Positions 1 through 7,757 of a stretch of 32,627 nt of DNA are shown piece by piece. The stretch's first letter is position 1; the number at the start of each line of letters is the position of its first letter. The notes beneath the pieces are model-generated. The model was not told where the DNA came from and did not search any database. It worked only from the letters and a program-made list of their open reading frames with translations. The stretch spans positions 1 through 32,627 of the forward strand of contig CALBTX010000214.1 in the NCBI GenBank assembly GCA_937967685.1, given 5' to 3'. A program made the position numbers and the translations under genes. The DNA comes from an uncultured Bacillaceae bacterium. GTDB taxonomy: Bacteria; Bacillota; Bacilli; Caldalkalibacillales; Caldalkalibacillaceae.

Positions 1-87
1 GGTCAGAAACAGCCTCGTTCGCTCATGTGATCAGTGCGGGTGATCTTAAAAGTGGAATAAGCAGGTGATTTCAAAATGGGAATAAAA

Positions 88-96
88 TGATATAAT
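88..96 (+). promoter_or_regulatory. Extended -10 promoter of first SDR gene
   Basis: TGATATAAT is an exact extended -10 element (TGnTATAAT), about 60 bases upstream of the SDR start at 156. No good -35 hexamer is seen at 17 bases, as is usual for extended -10 promoters. The first 87 bases of the window hold no gene I can support, only a short near-repeat (aaaagtggaataa and aaaatgggaataa). Confidence 0.5.
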
Positions 97-155
97 CAAA
101 GCGTAACGGTTAACTCACGAAGCATATACGGTGCTTTGACAGGAGGAGGAAAAAT

Positions 156-917
156 ATGGATCTGAGATTTGACGGAAAAGTCGTGATGATCACTGGTGCC
201 AGCAAAGGGATCGGCAGAGCCATGGCCAAAGGGTTTGCCGATTCCGGAGCGAAAGTTGTCATCAACTATAACAGCAGTCAGGCTGAAGCCGAATCTTTGC
301 TTAAAGACATACATAAAAACGGGGGAGAGGCAATCATCGTCCAGGCGGATGTCTCTAAAAAGGAAGATGTGGACCGCTTGTTTGATCAGGCGCTGGACGC
401 TTATGGCCGGATCGATGTGTTGGTCAACAACGCCGGGGCCTTGCTGCAACGGGCGTCGATTGAAGAGTATGCGGAGGAAATGTGGGATCGTGTCTATGCA
501 GTGAATGTTAAATCTGCTTTCCTTTGTTCCCAGAAGGTCATTCCAATTATGAAAAAACAGGGCGGGGGCAAGATCATCAATCTCTCGTCTCAAGCGGCGA
601 GAAACGGCGGCGGATCAGGCTCTGTGCCTTACGCGTCTGCCAAAGGAGCTGTGCTGACGTTCACCAAAGGTCTTGCCAAAGAATTGGCGCCGCACAATAT
701 ACTCGTCAACGCCATTGCGCCGGGTGTCATCGCCACTCCGTTTCATGACGAATATACTCCGCCGGAACTGCGCAAGAAAATTACGGCCAATATTCCGCTC
801 GGCCGGGAAGGCACACCGGAGGAATGCGTCGGGGCCACTTTATTGTTGGCTTCTTCCGCGGCGGACTATATTACAGGGGAAACTATCGAGGTCAACGGCG
901 GCAACTTGATGGACTAA
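156..917 (+). CDS. SDR family NAD(P)-dependent oxidoreductase (FabG-like)
   Basis: A classical short-chain dehydrogenase of 253 aa, the usual length. The cofactor motif TGASKGIG is at residues 13-20, NNAG at 91-94, Ser144/145 in the catalytic position, and the YASAK active site has Tyr159 and Lys163. The C-terminus reads ITGETIEVNGG, typical of FabG and gluconate or sugar-acid dehydrogenase groups. The start is fixed by an excellent AGGAGGAGG site just upstream. It stands alone, with its own extended -10 promoter and a terminator at 1064. It is clearly paralogous to the SDR at 4806 over its whole length. The substrate cannot be read from the sequence: a 3-oxoacyl-ACP, a sugar acid or another hydroxy compound are all possible. 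Confidence 0.9.
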   Translation: MDLRFDGKVVMITGASKGIGRAMAKGFADSGAKVVINYNSSQAEAESLLKDIHKNGGEAIIVQADVSKKEDVDRLFDQALDAYGRIDVLVNNAGALLQRASIEEYAEEMWDRVYAVNVKSAFLCSQKVIPIMKKQGGGKIINLSSQAARNGGGSGSVPYASAKGAVLTFTKGLAKELAPHNILVNAIAPGVIATPFHDEYTPPELRKKITANIPLGREGTPEECVGATLLLASSAADYITGETIEVNGGNLMD

Positions 918-1063
918 ACAGTATAGCGCTCCGCTTGCTGATAGCAGATAAAATGTTTCTGGGGCTTCTAGGTGAATCATTTTGGCGACTGGACAAAAAC
1001 GATTTGTGGATTGACGCCATTTTGTGGCTTTACGCCAAAAAAATACATCTAAACCTTAAACAG

Positions 1064-1095
1064 ACGTGTCACATGTGCTGACACGTTATTTTTTT
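1064..1095 (+). terminator. Rho-independent terminator after first SDR gene
   Basis: A perfect 8-bp stem (acgtgtca with tgacacgt, 7-base loop) is followed by ttattttttt. It closes the SDR transcription unit about 150 bases past the stop codon. Confidence 0.8.
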
Positions 1096-1160
1096 AACGT
1101 CAGAATATCACTTCCGTTGACGAGCTCATCAGTGTCGTTAAGGCTCACCCTGCGCCTAAG

Positions 1161-1183
1161 ACTTGGCTTCGCCAAGTTTTCTT
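1161..1183 (+). terminator. Second small hairpin with T-rich tail
   Basis: A 7-bp stem (acttggc with gccaagt, 3-base loop) is followed by tttctttc. It may be a backup terminator before the yckD-like gene. The 918-1260 gap otherwise holds only a weak TATAAT at 1203-1208 that could be the yckD -10 box. Confidence 0.4.
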
Positions 1184-1260
1184 TCAATGTCACCGCTTGA
1201 TGTATAATCTTGCCAATACCAGGCAAACTAAAATGACTAAAACAGGAAAGGGGTCAACCA

Positions 1261-1617
1261 ATGAAAAAATTAGTCATCTCTTTACTGGCCATATTGCTGC
1301 TGTCAATGACCGTGTTGGGTGTTGCCAACGCAGAAACTGATGCTAAAGAACAGATGGACAAACCGGCTGTGGAATTGAGTGAGAAACAGCAAAAAAAGTT
1401 GGCCAAATTACATCAACAAATTTTTAAAAAGAAGAAAAAGCTGATAGACAAATACGTTGAATACGGTGTGATCACCAAAGAAAAAGGAGACAAAATCATC
1501 GCCCATATGGAAAAGCATATGCGGGAATTGGAAAAAAACGGCTATATACCTGATTGCAAATATAAACACAAAAACAGAATGAACGAAGATCAACAAGATC
1601 GCGGGCAAACACCTTAA
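1261..1617 (+). CDS. Secreted YckD/DUF2680 family protein
   Basis: 118 aa with an N-terminal Sec signal peptide: positive MKK, a hydrophobic core over about residues 5-20, and a likely cut after ANA near residue 24. The mature part is very lysine-rich and helical (KKKKKLIDKYVEYGVITKEKG), then a helix with MEKHMRELEKNGY, the pattern of the YckD/DUF2680 family of small secreted Bacillus proteins. An AAAGGGG site precedes the ATG. It is monocistronic, with a terminator at 1637. The family has no established biochemical role. Confidence 0.8.
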   Translation: MKKLVISLLAILLLSMTVLGVANAETDAKEQMDKPAVELSEKQQKKLAKLHQQIFKKKKKLIDKYVEYGVITKEKGDKIIAHMEKHMRELEKNGYIPDCKYKHKNRMNEDQQDRGQTP

Positions 1618-1636
1618 GAAATAGTCTGAATGAACC

Positions 1637-1678
1637 AAACCACTCGGAAGATGACAATAACCGGGTGGTTTATTTTCG
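1637..1678 (+). terminator. Terminator after yckD-like gene
   Basis: An 11-bp stem (aaaccactcgg with ccgggtggttt, one T-G wobble) is followed by tattttcgtt, 20 bases after the stop codon. Confidence 0.8.
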
Positions 1679-1851
1679 TTCAACATTTATAATAGTTTTG
1701 GGAATAGTTTTGGGAAACGTTGATGATTCCGAACCGAGATCCGAACCGAAATCCGGACGGAGAGCAGACATGGGTCCAAGTGCTGACTCGGTAGAGAAAC
1801 AAAAATGACGAATGTTTTATCGGTAATCACATATGAATGAATGGGGAGCAT

Positions 1852-1887
1852 CCATCCAAACGAGATGGCCATCCAAAAAACGAGATG
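1852..1887. repeat. Two-copy direct repeat upstream of mreB paralogue
   Basis: ccatccaaacgagatgg is followed directly by ccatccaaaaaacgagatg. The same spacer also has doubled atagttttggga (about 1690-1712) and doubled gatccgaaccga-type units (about 1725-1755). The 1687-1914 spacer thus seems built from several small tandem duplications. Confidence 0.6.
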
Positions 1888-1914
1888 ACAGACTCTAGAT
1901 GAGGAGAAATCAGC

Positions 1915-2928
1915 ATGAGGGGAACATATTCAATTGCCCTGGATTTGGGGACCGCGAATACAGCCATTTACATGCCCGGAAAAGGCATTGTCCTGCGCGA
2001 ACCTTCAATGATCGCCGAACATTCAGAAACGGGGGCCATTGAAGCGGTGGGGCTTAAAGCCCAGAAGTTAATGGAACGAACACCGGATAACATCGATCCC
2101 ATTCGGCCGATTCAAGACGGTGTCGTGGTCGATCATGACCGGGCGTCAGCCATGCTCCATTATTTTTTTAGAAAAACATGGCGCAAAGCAGGTTTGTTTT
2201 CTTTATCTAAGTGGCGCAAACCGAATGTCGTCGTCTCAGTGCCCACCGGGGTGACGGCTGTCGAAAGGCGGGCGATCCAAGAAGTGGTTGAACAGGCGGG
2301 GGCGCACCACGTACATATGATTGAAGAAGCCTTGGCCGCCGCATTAGGCGCGGGGCTCCCTGTCTGGGAACCTGTGGGCAATATGATTGTCAGCATCGGC
2401 GGCGGATCGCTCGGAGCCGCGGTTGTCTCTTATGGAGGGATTGTCAGCAGGGCTTCCATCAGGGTTGCCGGGGATGAAATGGATGAAGCCATTATTCAAT
2501 ATGTACAGCATACCCACAATCTGCAGATTGGCAAACAAACGGCTGAATCACTGAAAATGGAACTCGGCTACGCCCTGCATCCCGACAAACCGGAGACAAA
2601 GGAAATTCAGGGAAGGGATATCGTCACTGATTTGCCTAAAATTGTCCGCATCAGCTCGGAAGAAATTTACGAGGCTTTGTCGTTTATCGTTGATGATCTG
2701 ATTGAAGTGGTCAAAATGACCCTCTCCAAAACCCCGCCCGAACTGGTTTCCGATTTGATTGATGCAGGCATTGTGCTTACGGGCGGAGGCGTTTTATTGC
2801 GTCAAATGAACGAATCTGTGCGTCAAAAAATCAACATTCCCGTCCATATCGCCGATCAGCCTTTGGATTGTGTTGTTCTCGGCGCGGGAAAAGCGTTGGA
2901 CTATCCCCGACTGTTTAGTACAGCATAG
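1915..2928 (+). CDS. MreB/Mbl-like protein with altered phosphate-2 motif
   Basis: 337 aa, full length for the actin-like MreB family that organises cell-wall synthesis beneath the membrane. The phosphate-1 loop ALDLGTANT (Asp10), the IEE motif (Glu137/138) and the adenosine motif TGGG (289-292) are kept. The phosphate-2 motif, normally DIGGGTTD, reads SIGGGSLG at residues 160-167. Both acidic positions and both threonines are therefore gone, while the glycines remain. From family knowledge this predicts weak or no ATP hydrolysis. The ATG follows a gaggag site. It is a single gene, not in an mreBCD operon, so it is most likely an accessory paralogue like Mbl or MreBH rather than the main MreB. 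Confidence 0.85.
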   Translation: MRGTYSIALDLGTANTAIYMPGKGIVLREPSMIAEHSETGAIEAVGLKAQKLMERTPDNIDPIRPIQDGVVVDHDRASAMLHYFFRKTWRKAGLFSLSKWRKPNVVVSVPTGVTAVERRAIQEVVEQAGAHHVHMIEEALAAALGAGLPVWEPVGNMIVSIGGGSLGAAVVSYGGIVSRASIRVAGDEMDEAIIQYVQHTHNLQIGKQTAESLKMELGYALHPDKPETKEIQGRDIVTDLPKIVRISSEEIYEALSFIVDDLIEVVKMTLSKTPPELVSDLIDAGIVLTGGGVLLRQMNESVRQKINIPVHIADQPLDCVVLGAGKALDYPRLFSTA

Positions 2929-2985
2929 TTTCTACAGCATCGTTTCGTTTAGTAGCGTATCGTGCTGTTTTGTTGCAGCATAAAC

Positions 2986-3645
2986 TCAAACCGTTTTCAC
3001 TTTGTTCCAAGTCCAGCCGAACACGGTGACAAACAGCGCCACAAGAGCGGGCACGCTCCACTTTGGATATGCCTCTGCTTGCTGGAAAATTTCAGAAATG
3101 TATCGGTCGCCGATGAGCATTTCACCAGCGGTAAAACCTAAGATCGCCGCTCCAACATATAAAAAGGCCGGAAACAGATCGAGCAACTTGAGAATCAGGC
3201 CGCTCCCCCAAATGATTATCGGGATACTTATCACGAGACCGAGTATGATCAGCCATAAGTCTCCTTTGGCTGCGGCGGCAATGGCAATGACATTATCGAC
3301 ACTCATGATAAAATCGGCCATGACGATGGTCATGACGACCATGCCTAGGTGATGGGAAGCCTGTATATTTTTTTCCTCGTCTTTATCGACCAGCAGTTTA
3401 ATGGCCACCCAGACTAACAGCACCGCCCCTGCGGCCATCAAAAAAGGGATTTGCAGCAATTGGACGGCCACGATGGTCAGCAGGACCCGTAGGACAATGG
3501 CTCCGAATGCTCCCCAAAAAATGGCCAGCTTTTGTTTGGCCTGCGGCAATTTGCGGCTGGCCATGGCAATGACAAGCGCATTATCCCCGCTTAAAATGAT
3601 GTTAATCAAAAAAATTTGCAAAAAAGAAAAAAACCACCACTCCAT
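2986..3645 (-). CDS. TerC family integral membrane protein (YjbE-type)
   Basis: 219 aa, almost entirely hydrophobic, with about six to seven membrane helices. It carries both TerC family signatures: an acidic site in LSGDNALVIAMA (Asp21) and a second in MSVDNVIAIAAAA (Asp117), with a charged cytoplasmic loop near residues 87-99. Several Bacillus TerC proteins are linked to manganese export or metalation of secreted proteins, so a metal-related role is inferred. It converges on the mreB paralogue. I looked upstream for a yybP-ykoY manganese riboswitch and did not find a convincing one. Confidence 0.88.
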   Translation of the reverse strand: MEWWFFSFLQIFLINIILSGDNALVIAMASRKLPQAKQKLAIFWGAFGAIVLRVLLTIVAVQLLQIPFLMAAGAVLLVWVAIKLLVDKDEEKNIQASHHLGMVVMTIVMADFIMSVDNVIAIAAAAKGDLWLIILGLVISIPIIIWGSGLILKLLDLFPAFLYVGAAILGFTAGEMLIGDRYISEIFQQAEAYPKWSVPALVALFVTVFGWTWNKVKTV

Positions 3646-3747
3646 CTCCTCGTCCCCCTTCTACCACATCATATGTCACAGTTGTCCGCGATATTATTTT
3701 AGGCATCATTTTTGCAACCTTAGGATGGGAATAATTCATCAGGCATG

Positions 3748-3807
3748 TTGGAAAGTCTGGATTGGGAAAGTCTTGGAATGGGAAAGCCTGGATTGGGAAA
3801 GTCTGGA
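3748..3807. repeat. Four-copy degenerate tandem repeat
   Basis: Four successive versions of ttgggaaagtctgga, 14-17 bases each, lie between the TerC gene and the dehydrogenase operon. A following pair (gactcgctttaaa and gactccttttaaa) runs up to the promoter. This is noncoding by all appearances. Confidence 0.7.
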
Positions 3808-3851
3808 CCGGGACTCGCTTTAAAGTCTGAAACGAGACTCCTTTTAAAATG

Positions 3852-3860
3852 TGCTATAAT
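3852..3860 (+). promoter_or_regulatory. Extended -10 promoter of dehydrogenase-SDR operon
   Basis: TGCTATAAT matches TGnTATAAT exactly and sits 32 bases before the ATG at 3893, giving a short leader with the GAGGAGG site. Confidence 0.6.
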
Positions 3861-3892
3861 ATTCTCTGAATTGAAAAAGAGGAGGACGCAAG

Positions 3893-4801
3893 ATGCGCAT
3901 CGGTTATATTGGCTTAGGTGTGATGGGCTCCAGAATGGCCGCTCGGCTTGTGCAGGCCGGTTACGATCTTCTGGTGTATAATCGCACGGCTCATAAAATG
4001 GAATCAGTGACAAAGTTGGGGGCCAGGGCGGCGGAGGACATCGCCAGTTTATCCGCCAGCGTTGATGTTGTTTGCACCTGTTTATCGATGCCGGAAGATG
4101 TGCAGCAAATTTATGAGGCGGAAGACGGCATTCTGGCTCACGCTCGCCCCGGAACGATTTGCCTTGATTTTACAACAGTGGGGATGGACACAAGTGTGGC
4201 GCTTGCCCAGTCAGCAAAAGCAAGCCATATTTTTTATTTGGATGCCCCGGTCAGCGGCGGTCCGGAAGGTGCGGAGCAAGGAACGTTAACGATTATGGTC
4301 GGAGGCGCGCAGGATGCATTTCAAAAAGTGTCCCCAATCCTGAACGTCGTTGGGGGAAACATCCAGTATTTAGGTGCTTCAGGCTTGGGCAGCGCCGCCA
4401 AATTGCTCAATCAGTATCTCGTTGCCGCTCATTCGCTGGCCATGGCTGAGGTGATGGTGGCCGGTTCGGCTTTAGGTATTCGAGCGGAGCAGCTCACCGA
4501 TATTTTTAAAACGAGTTACGGCGACAGCCGGATGTTGCGCCGGCATATGGATGAATACATACTCAAAAGAGAATTTGAACCGGGCGGAGCCCTCAAATAT
4601 TTGCTCAAAGATGTCCGGCTGGCCAATCAAGTGGTGGAGAAAGCAGGGATTGACGCTACTGCGGGAAGAGATGCCCAAAAAGCACTGGAAACGGCAGCTG
4701 CCGAAGGACTGGCCGAGCTGGACATGTCTGCCATTATCCAACCTTTGGAACGCCGCTCGGGCACCGTTGTTCAACATTCCAAAAATTCGAAGGAGGATTA
4801 A
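3893..4801 (+). CDS. NAD(P)-dependent beta-hydroxyacid dehydrogenase
   Basis: 302 aa, the normal size for the 3-hydroxyisobutyrate dehydrogenase / tartronate-semialdehyde reductase family. The Rossmann motif is GLGVMG at 7-12. The substrate motif DAPVSGGPEGAEQGTL begins at Asp117, and the catalytic lysine is Lys170 in SAAKLLNQ with Asn173. The C-terminal helical domain has the expected KDVRLA segment. It is first in an operon with the SDR that starts 5 bases downstream. Because this window is rich in glycolate-type oxidases, a tartronate-semialdehyde (2-hydroxy-3-oxopropionate) reductase is an attractive guess, but the motifs do not separate this from 3-hydroxyisobutyrate or other substrates. 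Confidence 0.88.
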   Translation: MRIGYIGLGVMGSRMAARLVQAGYDLLVYNRTAHKMESVTKLGARAAEDIASLSASVDVVCTCLSMPEDVQQIYEAEDGILAHARPGTICLDFTTVGMDTSVALAQSAKASHIFYLDAPVSGGPEGAEQGTLTIMVGGAQDAFQKVSPILNVVGGNIQYLGASGLGSAAKLLNQYLVAAHSLAMAEVMVAGSALGIRAEQLTDIFKTSYGDSRMLRRHMDEYILKREFEPGGALKYLLKDVRLANQVVEKAGIDATAGRDAQKALETAAAEGLAELDMSAIIQPLERRSGTVVQHSKNSKED

Positions 4802-4805
4802 AAAG

Positions 4806-5561
4806 ATGAGTACGGGGTCGTTAAAGGGGAAGGTCGCCCTGATCACCGGCGGAAGCACCGGTATCGGCAGGGCTTCGGCGGAAATTTTGGCCAAGCGGGG
4901 AGCCAAAGTGGTGATTAATTATTTGCGCAGTGTGGAAAGTGCTCAGGAAGCGAAGACGACCATTGAAAAAAACGGCGGAGAATGCATTCTCGTTCAAGCG
5001 GATGTCACGCAAAAAGCGGACGTCGAAAAATTGGTGCAGGCCGGACTGGACGCATTCGGGCAGATTGATATTTTGGTCAATAACGCCGGAGCAGCATTGA
5101 AAAGAAGCGCTTTTTTGGATATTGACGAGGCGTTGTGGGATGCAACGTTTGCGCTCAATGTGAAAAGTATTCTGCTCGTTTCCCAAGCCGTTCTGAAGCA
5201 CATGGTTCCCAAAAAAAACGGTAAAATCATTAATATTTCATCCGTGGCCGCCCGCTTGGGCGGACCGGGAGAAAGCATTCATTATGCCTCGGCCAAAGGT
5301 GCGGTCAGCACAATGACCGTTGGGATGGCTCGGGAATTTGCTCCCCATGGCATTTTGGTCAACGGTATCGCGCCCGGACTTATTTTAACGCCTTTTCAAG
5401 AAAAATACTCCACGTCTGAGCGCATCGACCGCATCATTGCTTCAACACCTGTGCAAAGAGCGGGTACAGCCGAAGAAGTTGCGGAGCTGGTCGCCTATTT
5501 AAGTTCAGATGCGGCCAACTTCATCTCCGGTGAAATTATTACGATCAGCGGTGGAAGATAG
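4806..5561 (+). CDS. SDR family oxidoreductase, second paralogue
   Basis: 251 aa. The open frame extends far upstream inside the previous gene, but the ATG at 4806 follows AAGGAGG at the right distance and gives the standard SDR N-terminus, so I place the start there. TGGSTGIG is at 14-21, an NNAG motif follows near 92, and Tyr160/Lys164 lie in YASAK. The C-terminus ISGEIITISGGR is family-typical. It is paralogous to the SDR at 156. Four bases separate it from the hydroxyacid dehydrogenase, so the two are cotranscribed and probably act on related hydroxy or oxo acids. The exact substrate is unknown. Confidence 0.9.
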   Translation: MSTGSLKGKVALITGGSTGIGRASAEILAKRGAKVVINYLRSVESAQEAKTTIEKNGGECILVQADVTQKADVEKLVQAGLDAFGQIDILVNNAGAALKRSAFLDIDEALWDATFALNVKSILLVSQAVLKHMVPKKNGKIINISSVAARLGGPGESIHYASAKGAVSTMTVGMAREFAPHGILVNGIAPGLILTPFQEKYSTSERIDRIIASTPVQRAGTAEEVAELVAYLSSDAANFISGEIITISGGR

Positions 5562-5609
5562 CAAGGAAAATATTGCTTGAAACATTTGATCCGGTCATTC
5601 CGTTTATGA

Positions 5610-5709
5610 TAGTGAAACGCTTTTCATAGTGACAGTCACATATTATCGTGAAAGTCACGTTTTTCATAGTGAAAGTTTCATTTTGATCAGTGACAGAGCG
5701 TCATTTTGA
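5610..5709. repeat. Five-copy ~20-bp repeat with GTGA...TCAC cores
   Basis: Units start near 5610, 5627, 5646, 5667 and 5687 and follow the pattern tagtgaaagtcacatttttca with many changes. Several units contain an internal dyad (gtgacagtcac, cgtgaaagtcacg). The block lies between the SDR and the PrcB-like lipoprotein gene. Confidence 0.7.
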
Positions 5710-5778
5710 TACGAAACAAGGTGGCTGAACAAAATAATTTGTGGTGATGCAAGGATAAATATGTGTTAAAGGATGATT

Positions 5779-6309
5779 ATGATGTTTAGAAAGACTGCGC
5801 TCACCGGAATGATCGGTTTGTGTATGGTGGGATTCATGATGGTTGGTTCAGGGTGTGACTCCAGTCAGGCCAGTCAGCCGGATGGACAAACTTCGAATGA
5901 GAAGTTTGCCGGTGAAGACAGCCCTCTTGAACGCGTTCAAGCTGAACAAGTCGCTTACGAGATTGTCTTCAATCAGGATATTCAGGGAGAAGTCCAATCT
6001 GAAGAAGGATTGGGCTCACTTCCTGCCGACGTACGACAGTGGGTCAAATCGCATTACAAAACAGAAACGAAAGATACGAAGACAGCTGACGGTTCCACGT
6101 TTATCCTGGTCGCCCGGGGGGAATCGAGCAGTTCCGGCTATGGGATTGAGGTCGAAGAAGTCAGCGCCGAAAATGACACGCTCCATGTTCGGGTGAAATA
6201 TACGGATCCTGCGGAAGATGAAATCAATTTGATGGTGCTGACCTATCCGCTGCTTCTTTTGAAAGTGGAAGGGAAGTATACGGAAGTAGAAATCAATGTG
6301 AGCGATTGA
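5779..6309 (+). CDS. PrcB C-terminal domain lipoprotein
   Basis: 176 aa. It has a hydrophobic N-terminal signal ending in MVGSGCDSS. The cysteine is in lipobox position, although glycine at -3 is not the usual leucine, so lipidation is probable but not certain. A low-complexity linker follows. The C-terminal half (about 95-175) reads FILVARGESSSSGYGIEVEEV and continues to a P-rich strand and LTYPLLLLKV, the pattern of the PrcB/protease-complex C-terminal domain. Three ATGs lie close together; 5779 or 5782 fit the AAAGG site better than 5773, which touches it. The function is not known. A role in envelope protein quality control would be a guess from the domain name only. Confidence 0.72.
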   Translation: MMFRKTALTGMIGLCMVGFMMVGSGCDSSQASQPDGQTSNEKFAGEDSPLERVQAEQVAYEIVFNQDIQGEVQSEEGLGSLPADVRQWVKSHYKTETKDTKTADGSTFILVARGESSSSGYGIEVEEVSAENDTLHVRVKYTDPAEDEINLMVLTYPLLLLKVEGKYTEVEINVSD

Positions 6310-6368
6310 TAGAAGACGCTGACAAAAGAATAAGGTGACAAACGTCAGTAGAAAGGATGGCTTGTGGC

Positions 6369-7001
6369 ATGCACCTGCGCTTAATACGACATGGTGAATC
6401 TGTGGCCAATCGCGAAAAAAGATTGCAGGGCCAAATGGATTTTCCTTTATCTGCGGAAGGCCAACGTCAAGCCCAAGTGTTAGGAAAATGGTTGGCCGAA
6501 GAACAGATCGACGCAATTTACGCCAGCGACCTCAGTCGGGCTTATCACACCGCTGAAGAAATCGCCAAGCATCACCATTTGGACGTGATCAAAAGAACCG
6601 ATTTGCGTGAAATGTACCTGGGAAGATTTCAGGGATTAACCCTGCCCGAAGTGAAAGAAAAATATCCGGAACATTTTAAGCTCGATTGGATCAGTTCCGG
6701 ATTGGACGACGTGGAGCAGTTCGATCAATTAAAGAGCAGGGCGGAGAAAGTGATTGGCGATCTATTGACCAAGCATTACGGGGAACGCATTGTCCTCGTA
6801 TCACACGGGGCATTTATCGGGATTATTTTAATGACTTTGCTCGGGATCGAGTGGCCGAAACAACGCGTTTTTGCCATAAAAAATACGGGAATCACGACGC
6901 TTGATTTTCACGGGAAACACGTGCTGGTGCTTGGTGTCAATGAAAGCCCTCACCTTGATCTCCAAGACATGGACGAAAAGCAGCACACCGAAGTGATTTA
7001 A
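6369..7001 (+). CDS. Histidine phosphatase family protein
   Basis: 210 aa. The catalytic histidine is in LRLIRHGES at the N-terminus. YASDLSRAYHTAEEIA, LREMYLGRFQGLT and the second histidine in LVSHGAFIGIIL complete the phosphoglycerate-mutase-like active site. This is the broad-specificity phosphatase group (PhoE/CobC-like) rather than a true glycolytic mutase, judging by length. An in-frame ATG at 6357 overlaps the AAAGG site, so the ATG at 6369, with about 8 bases of spacing, is the better start. The substrate is unknown. Confidence 0.88.
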   Translation: MHLRLIRHGESVANREKRLQGQMDFPLSAEGQRQAQVLGKWLAEEQIDAIYASDLSRAYHTAEEIAKHHHLDVIKRTDLREMYLGRFQGLTLPEVKEKYPEHFKLDWISSGLDDVEQFDQLKSRAEKVIGDLLTKHYGERIVLVSHGAFIGIILMTLLGIEWPKQRVFAIKNTGITTLDFHGKHVLVLGVNESPHLDLQDMDEKQHTEVI

Positions 7002-7016
7002 TGGCTTCTTAAACAA

Positions 7017-7043
7017 ATCCTCACCTAAAAAATAGGTGAGGAT
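7017..7043. terminator. Hairpin between convergent genes
   Basis: A perfect 11-bp stem (atcctcaccta with taggtgaggat) with a five-A loop. The flank reads ttgttt on the minus strand and lacks a T-run on plus, so it should stop the ABC operon best and may also serve the phosphatase gene. Confidence 0.75.
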
Positions 7044-7067
7044 GAATTTGACTCGTCATGAATTTCA

Positions 7068-7757
7068 CTATTCATACGCCTCTGCCATCCACTCGACAAT
7101 GCCCATGTTCTTTTCCGCGCGGAGCTGATCGACGTTATGATGGCCGATGATCTGACCGTCTTTAATCGCGATGACTTCGTCCAGGATCATTTCCACCTCC
7201 CTGACTTCATGGGTGGTGATGAGCACGACTTGTTTTTCCAAATCAATGAATGAAATCAAACTTTTGACGATCGAATCCCTGACCATTGGATCAAGACCTG
7301 ATAACGGTTCATCCATAAGGATGACAGGGACATCTCTGGACAGTGTCAGGACGATTTTCAGCCGGCCACGGTTTCCCTTGGAGAGATGCTTCAGTTTGGC
7401 ATTGCGCTCCAACTGCATAAAGGATCGGATTTGCTCAGCTTTGTCCCTGCTGAAATCGGGGAACTGCGTGGCAAAGAAGTCGATCGTTTGCCCGACATTG
7501 TAGAAACCGTAGTACTCGTCGAGTTCCGATAAATAACTGACCTGACTGGCAATTTGGCGATGAGCCTGAACGCCGTTAATGGTGATCATGCCTTGTGAGG
7601 GACGGATCAGTCCGGCGATCAATTTTAGCGTCGTTGATTTCCCGCTGCCGTTTTCACCGACCAGACCAATGATTTTCCCGTTTGTTAATTCCAAATTGAC
7701 ATCCCGCAAAGCATATTTGGTCATAAATTTTTTGGATACATTGTCCAATTTGATCAT
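7068..7757 (-). CDS. ABC transporter ATP-binding protein (YtrB-like)
   Basis: 229 aa, a single nucleotide-binding domain. Walker A is GENGSGKST near residue 34-42, the signature is shortened to LSKGNRGRLK, Walker B is VILMDEPLSGLDP, and the switch histidine is in LITTHEVREVE. It overlaps the GntR gene by four bases (ATGA), so the two are translationally coupled. With the permease gene it forms an exporter-type ABC-2 system, like the cell-envelope-stress ytr operon of Bacillus. The signature reads SKGNR rather than LSGGQ, as in other YtrB-like or gliding-type ATPases. Confidence 0.9.
   Translation of the reverse strand: MIKLDNVSKKFMTKYALRDVNLELTNGKIIGLVGENGSGKSTTLKLIAGLIRPSQGMITINGVQAHRQIASQVSYLSELDEYYGFYNVGQTIDFFATQFPDFSRDKAEQIRSFMQLERNAKLKHLSKGNRGRLKIVLTLSRDVPVILMDEPLSGLDPMVRDSIVKSLISFIDLEKQVVLITTHEVREVEMILDEVIAIKDGQIIGHHNVDQLRAEKNMGIVEWMAEAYE

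Noticed and set aside
96..593. Long minus-strand open frame opposite the first SDR gene
   Set aside because: It is the complement of a clear SDR gene, with no ribosome site and no family pattern.
1700..1725. cre-like ttgggaaacgttgatg upstream of the mreB paralogue
   Set aside because: The TG at the left end and the CA at the right end of the consensus are missing.
3646..3747. yybP-ykoY manganese riboswitch ahead of the TerC gene
   Set aside because: I could not find the conserved loops in the short leader; a covariance-model search would decide.
5612..5627. tgaaacgcttttca as a cre site
   Set aside because: The CG core is displaced by one base from the cre consensus and the stretch belongs to the local tandem repeat.
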